Notes: generated by a model not told the origin, from the letters alone. A stretch of DNA of 64,000 nt from Gemmatimonadota bacterium (GCA_028287235.1 JAQBQB010000002.1:310001-374000); one strand, 5' to 3'. Shown: positions 1 through 8,837, counted from the stretch's first letter. Made by a program: numbers and translations.

Positions 1-181
1 GACGGCGCAGTGCTTCGCGGCGCGCGTCGTCCGCCGCCATGCCGCGCGCCACGAGATCGTCGACGCGCTCGGCGAGGAAGGCGCGGAGCTCTTCGTCCGC
101 GTCGGCCTCGACTTGCGATTCGGTACGGATCGGGACACGGAAGAGTCGCCGCACCCCGGCGCGAAGGTCGCGGGAGCGCAT
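1..181 (-). CDS. ADOP-type ABC transporter permease, N-terminal fragment
   Basis: The gene runs leftward off the window, so only about 60 N-terminal residues are visible. They read MRSRDLRAGVRRLF, then an acidic stretch (EADADEELRAFL), then an arginine-rich repeat-like segment (DDLVARGMAADDARREALRR). This pattern is the N-terminal permease prefix domain of ADOP (acidobacterial duplicated orphan permease) proteins, which are MacB/FtsX-like. The same pattern opens the complete permease at 26043. The ATG at 179-181 lies four bases after the stop of the PadR gene, so the two are an operon and probably coupled. The transported substrate cannot be inferred. Confidence 0.75.
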   Translation of the reverse strand, partial: MRSRDLRAGVRRLFRVPIRTESQVEADADEELRAFLAERVDDLVARGMAADDARREALRR

Positions 182-185
182 CGGC

Positions 186-515
186 TCACCCTCGCGCCGA
201 GCGCGCGGTGAGCACCATCGTCAGGGCCTCGAACTGCTCGAGGAGCGACGCGGACTCGGCGCGCAGTTGGGCGCGGCCGGCGGGCGTCAATCTATAGTAA
301 CGGGCGCGGCGTTCGTTCTTCGTCACGCCCCATTCGGCGGTGAGGAGGTCGCGCGCCTCGAGCCGGTGGAGCGCCTGAAGCAGCGCCGCGTCAGTGACGT
401 CGAGCCGGCCGTCTGACCGGGTCTCGAGCCAGCGGGTGATCTCGAAGCCGTGCATCGGTCCCCAGGACAGGGTCTTGAGGACGAGCACGTCGAGCGTTCC
501 TTTCAATAGCGCCAT
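186..515 (-). CDS. PadR family transcriptional regulator
   Basis: This 109-residue protein has the PadR winged-helix pattern: MALLKGTLDVLVLKTL, then MHGFEITRWLETRS, then LLQALHRLEARDLLTAEWG and RRARYYRLTPAG. It should bind DNA as a dimer and repress its own promoter. The ATG at 513-515 was chosen because the PadR fold starts exactly there; the frame stays open upstream but encodes nothing PadR-like. An 11-bp inverted repeat at 528-554 sits just upstream of the start codon and is the likely operator. The ADOP permease follows four bases after the stop, the usual PadR/ADOP pairing. The second PadR of the window (25704) is clearly paralogous. Confidence 0.9.
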   Translation of the reverse strand: MALLKGTLDVLVLKTLSWGPMHGFEITRWLETRSDGRLDVTDAALLQALHRLEARDLLTAEWGVTKNERRARYYRLTPAGRAQLRAESASLLEQFEALTMVLTARSARG

Positions 516-527
516 GAACCGCCTCCA

Positions 528-554
528 CCAAGTGTCTTTCCCTAAGACACTTGG
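528..554. promoter_or_regulatory. Perfect inverted repeat, probable PadR operator
   Basis: CCAAGTGTCTT (528-538) and AAGACACTTGG (544-554) are perfect reverse complements separated by five bases. The site lies 13 bases upstream of the padR start codon. PadR proteins commonly bind dyads of this kind in their own promoters, so autoregulation of the padR-permease operon is the natural reading. The assignment rests on position and symmetry alone. Confidence 0.65.
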
Positions 555-773
555 TCCGGCGAAATGGTTGGGATGGGGGTGAGGCCGCAGTGAATGGACG
601 CGCCAGCTGACCTGTCGCCGGGTAAGCCCGCTGAGGCGCCATACATGCCACCCAATGTGAAGGCCGTCGAGGTGTATCCACCCGAAAGGCCCCGCCCCCT
701 GCGTTTTCAGGGCGATCCAACGTGCGGTGTTGTCGTGATCTGGACGAAGTGACGACGGCGCGACGTCGCCTCT

Positions 774-809
774 CGCGGCAAACGCGGCAAACGCGGCAAA
801 CGCGGCAAA
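774..809. repeat. Four tandem copies of a 9-bp unit
   Basis: The unit CGCGGCAAA occurs four times in exact head-to-tail array (774-782, 783-791, 792-800, 801-809), the last ending in G-rich sequence. It is intergenic. A length of nine bases would keep any frame open, but no supported gene crosses it. Confidence 0.85.
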
Positions 810-897
810 GGTTCGCCCCCGCACGCATGAAAACGGTGATGGGTCGATCGCGCCATAGACCCACATTGCGAGCGCCACTCTTTCTCGGAGGCGTTCG

Positions 898-1170
898 ATG
901 TCCACGCATCATCTCGACGGAATTCTCACGGCGCTCAACCAGCACCAACAGCGCGCCACCTACAGCGCTGTCGCCGCCCTCCTCGGCCAGACGCCGAGAC
1001 TGCTCATGCACGGCAAGCCGCGCGAGCAAGGCAATTCGTGGATCGTATCGAAGACCACCGGCCGGCCGACGGGCTACGCCGACTCCGACGTGCACCCGCA
1101 CCTCGCGGCGAACGAGACGATTCTGAAGACACGAGAAGAGTTAGCGGATTGGCTCGAGCGCCGGGGATGA
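898..1170 (+). CDS. Small conserved-looking hypothetical protein
   Basis: This 90-residue soluble protein has no signal peptide or membrane segment. It opens with an HQ-rich helix (LTALNQHQQRATYSAVAALL), followed by a basic segment with NSWIVSKTTGRPTGY and a C-terminal helix ending in ELADWLERRG. The TYSAVAALLG stretch faintly recalls the DNA-binding region of MGMT-like proteins, but no catalytic PCHR motif is present, so that comparison is weak. It starts with ATG and stands alone. Its function is unknown. Confidence 0.65.
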   Translation: MSTHHLDGILTALNQHQQRATYSAVAALLGQTPRLLMHGKPREQGNSWIVSKTTGRPTGYADSDVHPHLAANETILKTREELADWLERRG

Positions 1171-1220
1171 CGATCGCGCAAGCTCGCGGAGCCGGCGCTC
1201 TAGCGGCGGCGGTCCACAAG

Positions 1221-1721
1221 TCACGGCACGTCGTCCAGCTCGCGCGTCATCTCGATCATCGTCCGTCGAAATCCCGCGCGAGCGAAGAGCCGCTGCGCAG
1301 TTTCGTTCTGCTCGGCGGTCGAAAGCACCACGCGCGGCGTCCCCTGCGCATGGAGCGCGCGGAGCGCGGCATCGAGCAGCCGGCGGCCGACGCCGTGCCC
1401 CCGATGCGCGGGATCGACGACGATGTCGTACAACACCCCCGCCGGGCCGCGCAACGACATGTAATCGTATCCCTCGACACCCGCGTAGGTGTAGCCGACC
1501 ACATCGCCGGCCCGTTCCGCGACGAGCACCATGACGTTCGGCTCGTTCAGCTGTCTTCCGAGAAACGAGGCATAGCCCTGCTCGGTCTGCGGCGTGGCCG
1601 GTATGAAGCGTTGCGAGTCGAAGGCATGATGAAGCCGAACGAGGAGCGCACCAAGCCGGCCGATCGTTTGAAGATCTCTCGGCTCCGCCGGCCGAACGGC
1701 GACGCTAGGAGCGACGTCCAT
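1221..1721 (-). CDS. GNAT family N-acetyltransferase
   Basis: This 166-residue protein matches the size of a single GNAT domain. It has the central strand [12 protein letters not shown], then the acetyl-CoA pyrophosphate loop R-G-H-G-V-G at residues 107-112. The following helix [11 protein letters not shown] and the C-terminal [14 protein letters not shown] (asparagine/tyrosine motif B region) complete the fold. It should transfer an acetyl group from acetyl-CoA to an amine; the substrate is not apparent. The ATG at 1719-1721 overlaps the 3' end of the upstream cupin gene by 17 bases, so the two are likely co-transcribed. Confidence 0.9.
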   Translation of the reverse strand: MDVAPSVAVRPAEPRDLQTIGRLGALLVRLHHAFDSQRFIPATPQTEQGYASFLGRQLNEPNVMVLVAERAGDVVGYTYAGVEGYDYMSLRGPAGVLYDIVVDPAHRGHGVGRRLLDAALRALHAQGTPRVVLSTAEQNETAQRLFARAGFRRTMIEMTRELDDVP

Positions 1722-2106
1722 ACTGTTCGTCGGTAACCTTCTCCATCCAGTCCACGGCCTTGCCGTCGAGCGCCTCCTGTATGGCGATGTGCTGCATGGC
1801 CGTGGTTGCCGACGCGCCGTGCCAATGCTTCTCACCGGGCTCGAACCAAACCACGTCACCGGGCCGTATCTCCTCGACCGCCCCACCCTCGCGCTGCACC
1901 CAGCCGTAGCCGAAGGTGACGATGAGCGTTTGTCCGAGCGGATGCGTATGCCAGGCGGTGCGCGCTCCAGGCTCGAACGTGACGGCGTTGCCGGCCGCGC
2001 GCGCCGGCGCGCTCGAGGCGAACATCGGGTCGACTCGCACGGTGCCGGTGAACCAATCGGCTGGGCCTTTGGTCGAGGGCTGAGAACCGCTTCGCGTGAT
2101 TTCCAT
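1705..2106 (-). CDS. Cupin-domain protein ((R)-mandelonitrile lyase-like cupin family)
   Basis: This 133-residue single-domain cupin has cupin motif 1 in [10 protein letters not shown] (His53, His55) with the following Gln59/Glu-type ligand region. Motif 2 is PGEKHWHGA (His94, His96). Such proteins bind one metal ion in a beta-barrel. The DPMF and AWHTHP patterns match a widespread family often encoded beside aldo/keto reductases and carboxymuconolactone decarboxylases. Remains of an aldo/keto reductase do lie directly upstream (2107-2271). The exact reaction is unknown. The ATG at 2104-2106 begins the recognisable family sequence. Confidence 0.88.
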   Translation of the reverse strand: MEITRSGSQPSTKGPADWFTGTVRVDPMFASSAPARAAGNAVTFEPGARTAWHTHPLGQTLIVTFGYGWVQREGGAVEEIRPGDVVWFEPGEKHWHGASATTAMQHIAIQEALDGKAVDWMEKVTDEQYGRRS

Positions 2107-2271
2107 TAATGCTCTCCGTTCTGGTTGTCGGTCAGCGACCGACCGGTTGCTCGCGATAAGGCAGGCAAGCGCAATCTGTGCCGCCGTCGCCCTTTTTTCC
2201 TCCGCGATGCGCGCCGCCAGATCGATCACCGCCTGATTTGCTTCGGATTCTCCGCCGAAGAGCGCGGGATG
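2107..2271 (-). pseudogene. Aldo/keto reductase C-terminal remnant
   Basis: In the frame that runs into the cupin start, the translated sequence reads [20 protein letters not shown], then [20 protein letters not shown]. This matches the NQALVDLL..IA..K.ATPAQIALAWLL region of aldo/keto reductases. The rest of the enzyme, including the catalytic Tyr/Lys/His part, is absent; the preceding residues are unrelated. The fragment suggests a former cupin-AKR operon that lost its first gene. Confidence 0.6.
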
Positions 2272-2378
2272 ATGTTGATGACCCGGCGACGAACGGCTGT
2301 GTTCGCATCGCCGCGGCGCGCGTTCTGCCTTCCAACCTCGGCAGAGGAGACCGAACACAGAACGCGGATTGTCGTCCG

Positions 2379-3632
2379 GTGAGTCAATACTCTGACGTGT
2401 CGATAGGCGCGAGGCGAGTGCTCGAGGCCAACTGGCGGGAAGGCCGCACGGCGGCCGGACTCGTGTACGGGTACACGTGCCCGGATGCCGCGAAGTACCC
2501 CGATCAGTTCTTCTGGGACTCCTGCTTTCATGCGCTGGCGTGGAGCCGCCTCGATCCGCATCGGGCAATGCGCGAGCTTCGCTCGCTGGCCGCGACCCAG
2601 CAGCCGTCGGGCATGATCGGACACACCACCTTCTGGCAGGGTCCCGCCCGCCTGTCGCGCGCGTTCACGTACAACCTGCTGCACCCGCGCGCATTTCAGA
2701 CCGCCACGATTCAACCGCCGCTCCTCGGCTGGGTGTGGGCGGAGGTTGCCGAGCGGTCGGGCGACGCGAGCTTCGCGGAGGAAGGCCGCGCGGCGGTCCA
2801 ACGCTTCCACGAATTCCTCGATCGCGAGCGCGCCGACGCCGATGGATTGATCGGCATCCTGCAGCCCGACGAAACGGGACTCGACGCCACGCCTGCGTAC
2901 GATGCGCCGCTCGGCTGGCGCAGTCATCCCAAGGTCGGCTTCCTCGCCCTTCAGGCCTTCAACCGGCGGCGCGGCTACGCCTACCGGAGGGTCGTTGCCG
3001 ACGGCGGCTTTCACGCCACCGACGTGCTCGTGAACACCGCGTGGATCCTCGGCTGGGAGGGGCTTGCCCGGCTCGGCCAGCCCGGCGCCGCGGCGCGCGC
3101 CGAGCAGGCAACCATGTCGTTGGTGCAACGGCTGTACGACCCGAAGGCGGGGATCTTCTTCGCCGAGGGTTCCACGGGTGAGCGGCTCCGCGTGAGCACC
3201 TGGGCGGGGCTCGCTCCACTTGCGATCGACCGATTGCCCGCCGACATCGGGCACCGGATCGCTAATGAGCATCTTCTAAATCCGCAGTGCTTATGGCTCG
3301 ACTTTCCCGTTCCGAGCACCGCGGCATGCGAGCCGACGTTCGTTCCGGGCAGCGACCGGTACCTGTGGATCGAGCGCTATTGGCGCGGTCCCACCTGGCT
3401 CTTCTCGACGTGGTTCATCCTGCGCGGGCTGCTGCGCCTTGGTTACGAGCGAGAGAGCGCCCACCTGGCCGACCGCACGCTCGCACTGATCAGACAGTCC
3501 GGATTTCGAGAGTACTTCAATTCGAACACGGGCGAAGGCATGGGGGCGCGCAACTTCGCGGTATCGACGATCGCGGTGGAATGCGCCGCGATCGTGGAGC
3601 GCGGGCCGGACGTTCGGCAATCGGTGGCATAG
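2379..3632 (+). CDS. Glycoside hydrolase of the GH63/GH37-like (alpha,alpha)6-barrel group
   Basis: This 417-residue protein has the layout of MGH1/trehalase-like glycosidases. It has [16 protein letters not shown] near the N-terminus, repeated helical hairpins, [10 protein letters not shown] near residue 330 and [14 protein letters not shown] near the C-terminus. Such enzymes hydrolyse alpha-glucosidic or mannosylglycerate-type bonds with inversion. No signal peptide is seen, so it is probably cytoplasmic. I chose the GTG at 2379 because the family sequence begins about there and the upstream frame overlaps the aldo/keto reductase remnant. The substrate is undetermined; glucosyl-glycerate or trehalose-like compounds are possible. 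Confidence 0.75.
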   Translation: MSQYSDVSIGARRVLEANWREGRTAAGLVYGYTCPDAAKYPDQFFWDSCFHALAWSRLDPHRAMRELRSLAATQQPSGMIGHTTFWQGPARLSRAFTYNLLHPRAFQTATIQPPLLGWVWAEVAERSGDASFAEEGRAAVQRFHEFLDRERADADGLIGILQPDETGLDATPAYDAPLGWRSHPKVGFLALQAFNRRRGYAYRRVVADGGFHATDVLVNTAWILGWEGLARLGQPGAAARAEQATMSLVQRLYDPKAGIFFAEGSTGERLRVSTWAGLAPLAIDRLPADIGHRIANEHLLNPQCLWLDFPVPSTAACEPTFVPGSDRYLWIERYWRGPTWLFSTWFILRGLLRLGYERESAHLADRTLALIRQSGFREYFNSNTGEGMGARNFAVSTIAVECAAIVERGPDVRQSVA

Positions 3633-3636
3633 GTCG

Positions 3637-5316
3637 TCACCGCACGATGACGCTGTCTCGCGCGAGCACGGTACCCGACGCGTCGGCCATCGACTCGAAG
3701 TACGCGACGAATCGGTTCGTCTCCGGGGCCGGCTGCAGGCGGAGGTTCTGCGCCCAGCGGAAGCCAATCGGCTGATACCAGAGCTCCGCCACGATCCGGA
3801 ACGGTCCTTGGGCTCGCGCCACGTCGATGTTGTAGCGAATCCGGTGCGAGCCGCCGACGAAGGCGGGATCGCTCGCCGCGTCGCCGGCGACGGCGACGTC
3901 CGAGTTGGCTGTTCTCTTGTCGAATCCCCGAGGCAGGATGCGGTTGTCTTTCGCGTAGCCGATGCCGGACAGAAGCCCGGTGGTCACCGCGCCCTGCGGA
4001 TCGTGCATGATCGACTCGTAGATCTGCACCTGGCCGGGCTGCGTGATCTCGCGATAGTGCGGCTCGTACTTCATTCGATCGTCGTCGTTGTCGTTGCCGA
4101 CGATTCGGCCGGTCGGCGTGAGCGCACCCGACTCGAACACCGTTGCGCCCGTCCGGTCGCGCACCACCACGTGCAGCCAGGCGCGGCGCGAGGGAAAGGC
4201 CGTCGGCAGCTTGTGGCCGGTCAGGTTCGTCACGTCGACGTCCGCCACGACGTGTCCCGCAACGGCGGCCTGCGCGGGCTTCACCGCCACCGTCGCGGCC
4301 TGCGCCAGAATCTCCCGGGTCTGGGCCGTGACGGCCTCCAGCTCCTGCGGGAACGCCTCGACCGCCAGCTCCGCGCGATACCGATTCAGCATGCCGAGCA
4401 CGAAGAAGTTCGCGCCGGGGAACCAGTGCCGCCGCACGTCCGGCCGCGGCTGGCCCTGCACCACCGTGATCGGAACACTGTCGCCGGCGGCGACGACCAA
4501 GGGCATGTGACAGGACTGGCAGCTGCGCTCCGTGCGATACGCGCTGTGCCGCCACTCGAGAAACGGCATCTGCTCCGGCAGCGTGCCGACGCGGCGGCCG
4601 GTCGCATCGAGCGTTGGAGTGTACAGCGTGTGGCAGGTGGCGCAGAGCTCGGACTGCCGAATGTGATCGCCCTGCGTCGGGACGAAGCTGCTGGATGTGT
4701 GCATGACCTTCGTGTGTCCGCGATCGATCACGTAAGGACCAAAGACCGGCCGGCGGGCGACCGGCGTCGTGGTGTCGATCACGAAGCCGCCGTTGAAGCT
4801 GGCGGAGTCGCCCAATCGGTCTTTCTGGATCTGATGGCACATGGTGCACGAAACCCCGTCGGCGGCGAGGCTGTCGAGCGGATCGGTTCCGCGCTTCGTC
4901 GGAAACCGGTCGAAGACGAGTCCCTGCCCGCCCGCCGCCCGCGCGGCATACCGCTGCATGGGCATGTGGCAGGTGGAGCACTCGTCCTGGATCTCCGCGC
5001 GCGCGGTAGTGTGATCGAGCACCTCACGCCGCACCGACGCCTGCCAGTACGGGTCGCGCGAAGAGTTGGCCATCATCGAAGCGCGCCAATCGAGCCCGAT
5101 CGACGCGTCCCGACCGGACGGCGTCGAGAGGCCGTTGTGACACGCCATGCACCGATCGGCGGTGAGGAAATGCGCGGGACCCACATCGCCACGACCGCGC
5201 GGCGCGGTGGTGTAGCCCATGGCCGCGACGAGCACGGCCGATGTGGAAACTGTCGCGAGGAACGCGCCGACACGCGCGGCGACTGGTCCACCAAATATTG
5301 CAGCGAAGCGCTTCAT
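3637..5316 (-). CDS. Pentaheme c-type cytochrome, secreted
   Basis: This 559-residue protein has an N-terminal signal/anchor segment (about residues 8-34). Five CxxCH haem sites follow: C56-H60, C113-H117, C157-H161, C225-H229 and C266-H270. All five lie in the first half. The second half is haem-free and beta-rich (DVDVTNLTGHKLPTAFPSRR, then WLHVVVRD), a pattern seen in multiheme cytochromes of the cytochrome c554-like group. It should carry electrons in the periplasm or at the outer membrane. Its ATG overlaps the stop of the upstream cytochrome-barrel gene (ATGA at 5313-5316), so translation is coupled. Confidence 0.88.
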   Translation of the reverse strand: MKRFAAIFGGPVAARVGAFLATVSTSAVLVAAMGYTTAPRGRGDVGPAHFLTADRCMACHNGLSTPSGRDASIGLDWRASMMANSSRDPYWQASVRREVLDHTTARAEIQDECSTCHMPMQRYAARAAGGQGLVFDRFPTKRGTDPLDSLAADGVSCTMCHQIQKDRLGDSASFNGGFVIDTTTPVARRPVFGPYVIDRGHTKVMHTSSSFVPTQGDHIRQSELCATCHTLYTPTLDATGRRVGTLPEQMPFLEWRHSAYRTERSCQSCHMPLVVAAGDSVPITVVQGQPRPDVRRHWFPGANFFVLGMLNRYRAELAVEAFPQELEAVTAQTREILAQAATVAVKPAQAAVAGHVVADVDVTNLTGHKLPTAFPSRRAWLHVVVRDRTGATVFESGALTPTGRIVGNDNDDDRMKYEPHYREITQPGQVQIYESIMHDPQGAVTTGLLSGIGYAKDNRILPRGFDKRTANSDVAVAGDAASDPAFVGGSHRIRYNIDVARAQGPFRIVAELWYQPIGFRWAQNLRLQPAPETNRFVAYFESMADASGTVLARDSVIVR

Positions 5317-6542
5317 GGCTCGCACCCCGGGCACCAGCCTTTCCAGCCCTGAAGGAACGGGCCGTCGGCCATGTCCCATAAGAAGTACGCGCGCAGCTGC
5401 GAAGAGCGCGTGTCTCGGTGCGTCAGTGGGATGTCGAGCCCAACGCCCAAGCGGACGTGCTGGAGTGCGCTCAGCGTAACCTGGAACTGCGGCACCGTGT
5501 TCCAGTCGACGGGGGCACCGCTGACGAGGTCGCGCGTTCCCGTCAGCTCGACGATCGGCGACCAGATGCGAGTGATGGGGCCAACGGCCACGGTCGTGCC
5601 GAGCGCGCCAGCCCAGTACGCCGACCGCGGCGCACGAGACAGATCGGTCGGAAGAGTCACGCCGCCCTGGAACTGGAAGAAGCTCCGCGCCGGCAGCAGT
5701 TGCGCGCCGAGGATGAAACCCTCGAACGCCGTCGTGCCCGTGCCGAGTCCCGTCGCCTGATCGCCCGTCGGAAGGACGACGCCCGCCAGCGCGCTCACGA
5801 TCGTTCCGGACGTGCTGTTGGCGATGAGCACGTGCTTGCCGGCGATCGACAGGTCACCGAGTCCACCCGCCCACGAGCTTCCGCCCGGGCGATCCACGAA
5901 CCCAAACGGAAGGTCGACCTCGAGCTGATCGCGAATGCCGAAGCGCTTCTCGAAGATGATGTGGTTCTCCACCAATCCCGGCGACCGCGACGCCGCGCTG
6001 GTCACGACTATTTCGTCTTCGGGAAATGCTTTCTCGGTGGTCTGGGCGAGCGCCACGTTGAACTCGCCGAGCGGCCACCGCCGATCCTGGCAGAGCGTGC
6101 GGAGATACGCGGCGACGCTCCGAATCTGCTGCGGCGTGAGCAGGTCGCGGAACGCCGGCATGATCCGGTTGAAGCCGCGCACTGGACCGCCGTCGCGAAT
6201 GACCGCCATCCAATCCACCCGCATCTCGGCGGTGGTGGCGGCGCAGTCGCTGAAGTCCGGGAGCGGCGCCGTGAACCCCACGATGTTCCGCGGAGCCCCC
6301 GCGCCGTCGACACCGTGGCAGCCCATGCAGGTGGCGCGAAAGAGCTGCTCACCCGTGCTGTCCGCGCCGGCGTGGCGGCGCCGCAGCAAGCTCTCTCGAT
6401 TCGACGCGGCACTGATCGCACCAACGGCACTGCGTTGGCCAAGCGGGCGCATGGACGCAGGCGCGCCGGCTGCTCCACTCGCTCCCACGGCGAACGCGAG
6501 AACCGGCAGTGTGACGGCCGAGAGGCTCGCGGCGATGCGCAT
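5313..6542 (-). CDS. Monoheme cytochrome c domain fused to an outer-membrane beta-barrel
   Basis: This 409-residue protein has a signal peptide (residues 1-29), a class I cytochrome c domain with CMGCH at 72-76, and a candidate distal Met in NRIMPAF. From about residue 165 to the end the sequence consists of alternating amphipathic strands (ENHIIFEKRFGIRDQLEVDL, GVVLPTGD, QFQGGVTLPTD). These resemble the MetA-pathway/phenol-degradation outer-membrane channel family. The barrel part is shorter than many porins. I chose the ATG at 6540-6542, which opens a clean signal peptide, over an in-frame TTG 27 bases upstream. It overlaps and precedes the pentaheme cytochrome. Together they may form an electron conduit across the outer membrane. 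Confidence 0.7.
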   Translation of the reverse strand: MRIAASLSAVTLPVLAFAVGASGAAGAPASMRPLGQRSAVGAISAASNRESLLRRRHAGADSTGEQLFRATCMGCHGVDGAGAPRNIVGFTAPLPDFSDCAATTAEMRVDWMAVIRDGGPVRGFNRIMPAFRDLLTPQQIRSVAAYLRTLCQDRRWPLGEFNVALAQTTEKAFPEDEIVVTSAASRSPGLVENHIIFEKRFGIRDQLEVDLPFGFVDRPGGSSWAGGLGDLSIAGKHVLIANSTSGTIVSALAGVVLPTGDQATGLGTGTTAFEGFILGAQLLPARSFFQFQGGVTLPTDLSRAPRSAYWAGALGTTVAVGPITRIWSPIVELTGTRDLVSGAPVDWNTVPQFQVTLSALQHVRLGVGLDIPLTHRDTRSSQLRAYFLWDMADGPFLQGWKGWCPGCEP

Positions 6543-6674
6543 CGGCAAAGAATCGATGATCACGACCAATCGGGTTCGCAGGCAGACCAGTACGACGGGC
6601 GAGTCGAATTCTGCGAGCGATGACGGCCGAGCACTATCCTACGTTGGTAGGACCGGCGCTCGGCCGACCAGAAT

Positions 6675-7286
6675 CTATTTGTAGCAGGCCGTATCGCTGC
6701 TGCCGTTGCCACCGCCGCCGCTGACGCTCACGCCGCGCGGCTTCGGAGTCATGGAAACCGCGGAGCACGTGGCGACCAGATCGCCGGTGAGCGTGTCATT
6801 TACGTATACGCTGCTCGTGTACGACGTGGAATAGTTTTGGAAATCGAAGTCCACCACGTACATGATCGAGTCGCCCGGCTGTGCGATCCAGCGGCCGAGG
6901 TCACGCCTGGAACCAACCGGTGTGCTGCCGGTCAGTTCCATGCCGATCGCGGAGGAGACGTCCATCGGCGCCGTGCTGCAGTTCTTGAGCTTGACGTTCA
7001 CCCAGATCGCGGCGTACCTGAAGCCCTGAGGTGTGTAGCCCGAGTTCGGTGTGAGGCTGACCGTGCTGCACGCCGGGGGCGTAGCGGGAACGCCTACCAC
7101 GCCACCTCCACCTCCTCCGCCACCACCGCCACCACTGCCGGAGGACCCCGAGAACTGAGCGCGTTCGCCAGAGGCGATCGTCCTCGGACCGGTCGCGTCG
7201 CTGCACGCGATCATGGCCGATACGGCGAGTGCTCCGGCGGCGCCGCTAAATGCGCGAGCGGTCCAGCGAGCGGTGAGACGAGACAT
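6675..7286 (-). CDS. Putative lipoprotein with glycine-rich linker, unknown function
   Basis: This 203-residue protein starts with a signal sequence ending in a lipobox-like AMIACS, so it is probably lipid-anchored. A serine/glycine tract with eleven consecutive glycines (about residues 50-62) links the anchor to a beta-rich domain. Four cysteines are spread over that domain, at PACST, LKNCST, ATCSA and DTACYK, and could pair outside the cytoplasm. No family is recognised. It lies just upstream of the cytochrome pair on the same strand with a 132-base gap, so co-transcription is possible but not shown. Confidence 0.7.
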   Translation of the reverse strand: MSRLTARWTARAFSGAAGALAVSAMIACSDATGPRTIASGERAQFSGSSGSGGGGGGGGGGGVVGVPATPPACSTVSLTPNSGYTPQGFRYAAIWVNVKLKNCSTAPMDVSSAIGMELTGSTPVGSRRDLGRWIAQPGDSIMYVVDFDFQNYSTSYTSSVYVNDTLTGDLVATCSAVSMTPKPRGVSVSGGGGNGSSDTACYK

Positions 7287-7533
7287 GAACAGACTCCGGG
7301 AAGATGGAATGGCGGAACGGTTGGCCTGGCGCGCACAGGTATGGCGCGTGTCGCCCGACCTTTCGCGGATTCCATAGCAAGCCCGTGTCCCGGCATGAGC
7401 ATTCGCATAAGTGGCTCGTACGAATGGCGTTCCACTCGATCTGCAATTCCAGGCCGACGATAGCGCCCGCAGCGAAACGATACAGGCTGTACCGCTGTGA
7501 TAGACCGGAGACCCAGACGTTTACGGACGCCAC

Positions 7534-8184
7534 TCAGTACGCGACGCCGAATCGCTTGCCCACGTGCTTCGGCCGCTCCAGCTCGTCGAGCACCGCGACG
7601 GCGTAATCCTCGAAGCTGATGAAGCTGCGACCCTGTTCGTCCGTCAGGAATTGGTCGCCCGTAGAGCGATACTTCCCCGTCCGTTCGCCCGGAGCGATCT
7701 CCGCCGCTGGGCTGAGGTAGGTCCAGTCCAGGCCCGAGGCCTCTCCGCGCCAAATCCCCAGCGCGTCACGCCCCTCTCGCGCCTCGGCCTCGTAGGCGTC
7801 GGGGAAGCCCGGGTGGTCCGCGAGCGCCTGCCCTGGAGCGACCTCCAAGCTGCCCGCGCCGCCAACGTACAGCACGCGCGGCACGCCGGCGGTCCGAAGC
7901 CCTTCGATGAGCGCACGCGAATTCGCCACGAGCGACGGAGTTGGGAGCCCGCGCGAGTTCGGACGCGGCGAGATGGCGCTCACCACCGCGTCGGCGCCGC
8001 GCGCGACCTGGGCGACGCTGTCCGCGTTAGTCGCATCTCCCTTCACCAACTTGACGCGCGGATCGGGCGGCTGAACCGCATCCGGATCGCGAACGACACC
8101 GACGACGTCATGACCCCGACGGATGGCCTCAGCGGCCACGCGCTGCCCGACGTTTCCCGTGGCGCCGAACAGGACGAGCTTCAT
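7534..8184 (-). CDS. NAD(P)-binding atypical SDR family protein
   Basis: This 216-residue protein begins MKLVLFGATGNVGQRVAAEA, carrying the GxxGxxG dinucleotide loop of a Rossmann fold. Downstream are GDATNADSV, ADAVVSAIS, RVLYVGGAGS and DWTYLSPAAEI, the order found in NmrA/BLVRB-like 'NAD(P)H-binding' proteins. Length fits a single-domain family member. A canonical YxxxK catalytic pair is not evident, as usual for atypical SDRs. The ATG at 8182-8184 begins the fold. No operon partner is obvious. Confidence 0.85.
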   Translation of the reverse strand: MKLVLFGATGNVGQRVAAEAIRRGHDVVGVVRDPDAVQPPDPRVKLVKGDATNADSVAQVARGADAVVSAISPRPNSRGLPTPSLVANSRALIEGLRTAGVPRVLYVGGAGSLEVAPGQALADHPGFPDAYEAEAREGRDALGIWRGEASGLDWTYLSPAAEIAPGERTGKYRSTGDQFLTDEQGRSFISFEDYAVAVLDELERPKHVGKRFGVAY

Positions 8185-8418
8185 GACGCGATTCTCCAGT
8201 GGATGGACTAAGTGACAACTACCGCGACAGACTCGATCAACACGAAAAGTTCAGACGATCCGCGACTTTCGCGCCGTCGCTGCTCCGGATCACGCGGGAG
8301 GGAATTCCCCGACAGCCCCGATGAACTCGCCGCGGTATCGTGTGGGCGAAGCCGTCGCGCTCCTCAGGCCCTGTCGCCTGGCGGCGCATGCGCGCTCACG
8401 ACCCGTACGAATTCCCTC

Positions 8419-8775
8419 ATGCTGTTCCTCTCGAATGACCTCGCGCTCCCTGGCGCGTCGCACTCGTCGTACTCTCCACACGTCTCCGCCGTCGCGCCGG
8501 AGCTGGGCCGGGCGTTCTCCGTGGCATGCGACGACAGCTCGCCCGCGGCAACGAGCACGCTGCGCACCGCCACCGTTGGGCTCGTACGGCGACTCAAAAG
8601 CGACGGGCTTCCTCCGGAACGCGTCGTGATCGCCGTCAAGACGGCGCTCGTGCGATACGGCGGGTGCTACGCTACACCGTCGTTCGACGAGGATCGTGCG
8701 GCGAACGGCCGCCAATCCAAGATCTACCGGCGCGTGTTTTACTGGGCGCTCGACACGTACTACGAAACGGAATGA
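8419..8775 (+). CDS. Small hypothetical protein
   Basis: This 118-residue protein is mostly helical; its best-conserved-looking part is the C-terminus (TLRTATVGLVRRLKSDGLPP, ERVVIAVKTALVRYGG, FYWALDTYYETE). It resembles small regulator-like proteins common in this type of genome, but I do not recognise a named family. The frame is open upstream to 8212. The ATG at 8419 is preferred because the upstream part is low-complexity and serine/arginine-rich; the start remains uncertain. Confidence 0.5.
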   Translation: MLFLSNDLALPGASHSSYSPHVSAVAPELGRAFSVACDDSSPAATSTLRTATVGLVRRLKSDGLPPERVVIAVKTALVRYGGCYATPSFDEDRAANGRQSKIYRRVFYWALDTYYETE

Positions 8776-8837
8776 CCGCGACCCGGCCCCGTGAGCCAGA
8801 TCACCGCTGCCGGCGCGCGCAACGGGCATCGTAGTGC

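Larger units (their letters stand above)
516..897. other. Intergenic region between PadR and a small hypothetical gene
   Basis: No gene is supported here. The stretch holds the palindromic PadR operator candidate (528-554) and a short tandem repeat (774-809). The rest shows no recognisable coding pattern on either strand. Confidence 0.5.

Noticed and set aside
3808-5352. 514-codon open frame antisense to the pentaheme cytochrome
   Set aside because: It is a GC-driven shadow rich in Arg/His/Gly without domain character, while the opposite strand has five CxxCH motifs and a signal peptide.
7287-7533. Small cysteine-containing frame on the minus strand between the lipoprotein and the NAD(P)-binding gene
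   Set aside because: No ribosome site, no family resemblance and overlap with the lipoprotein start; treated as intergenic.
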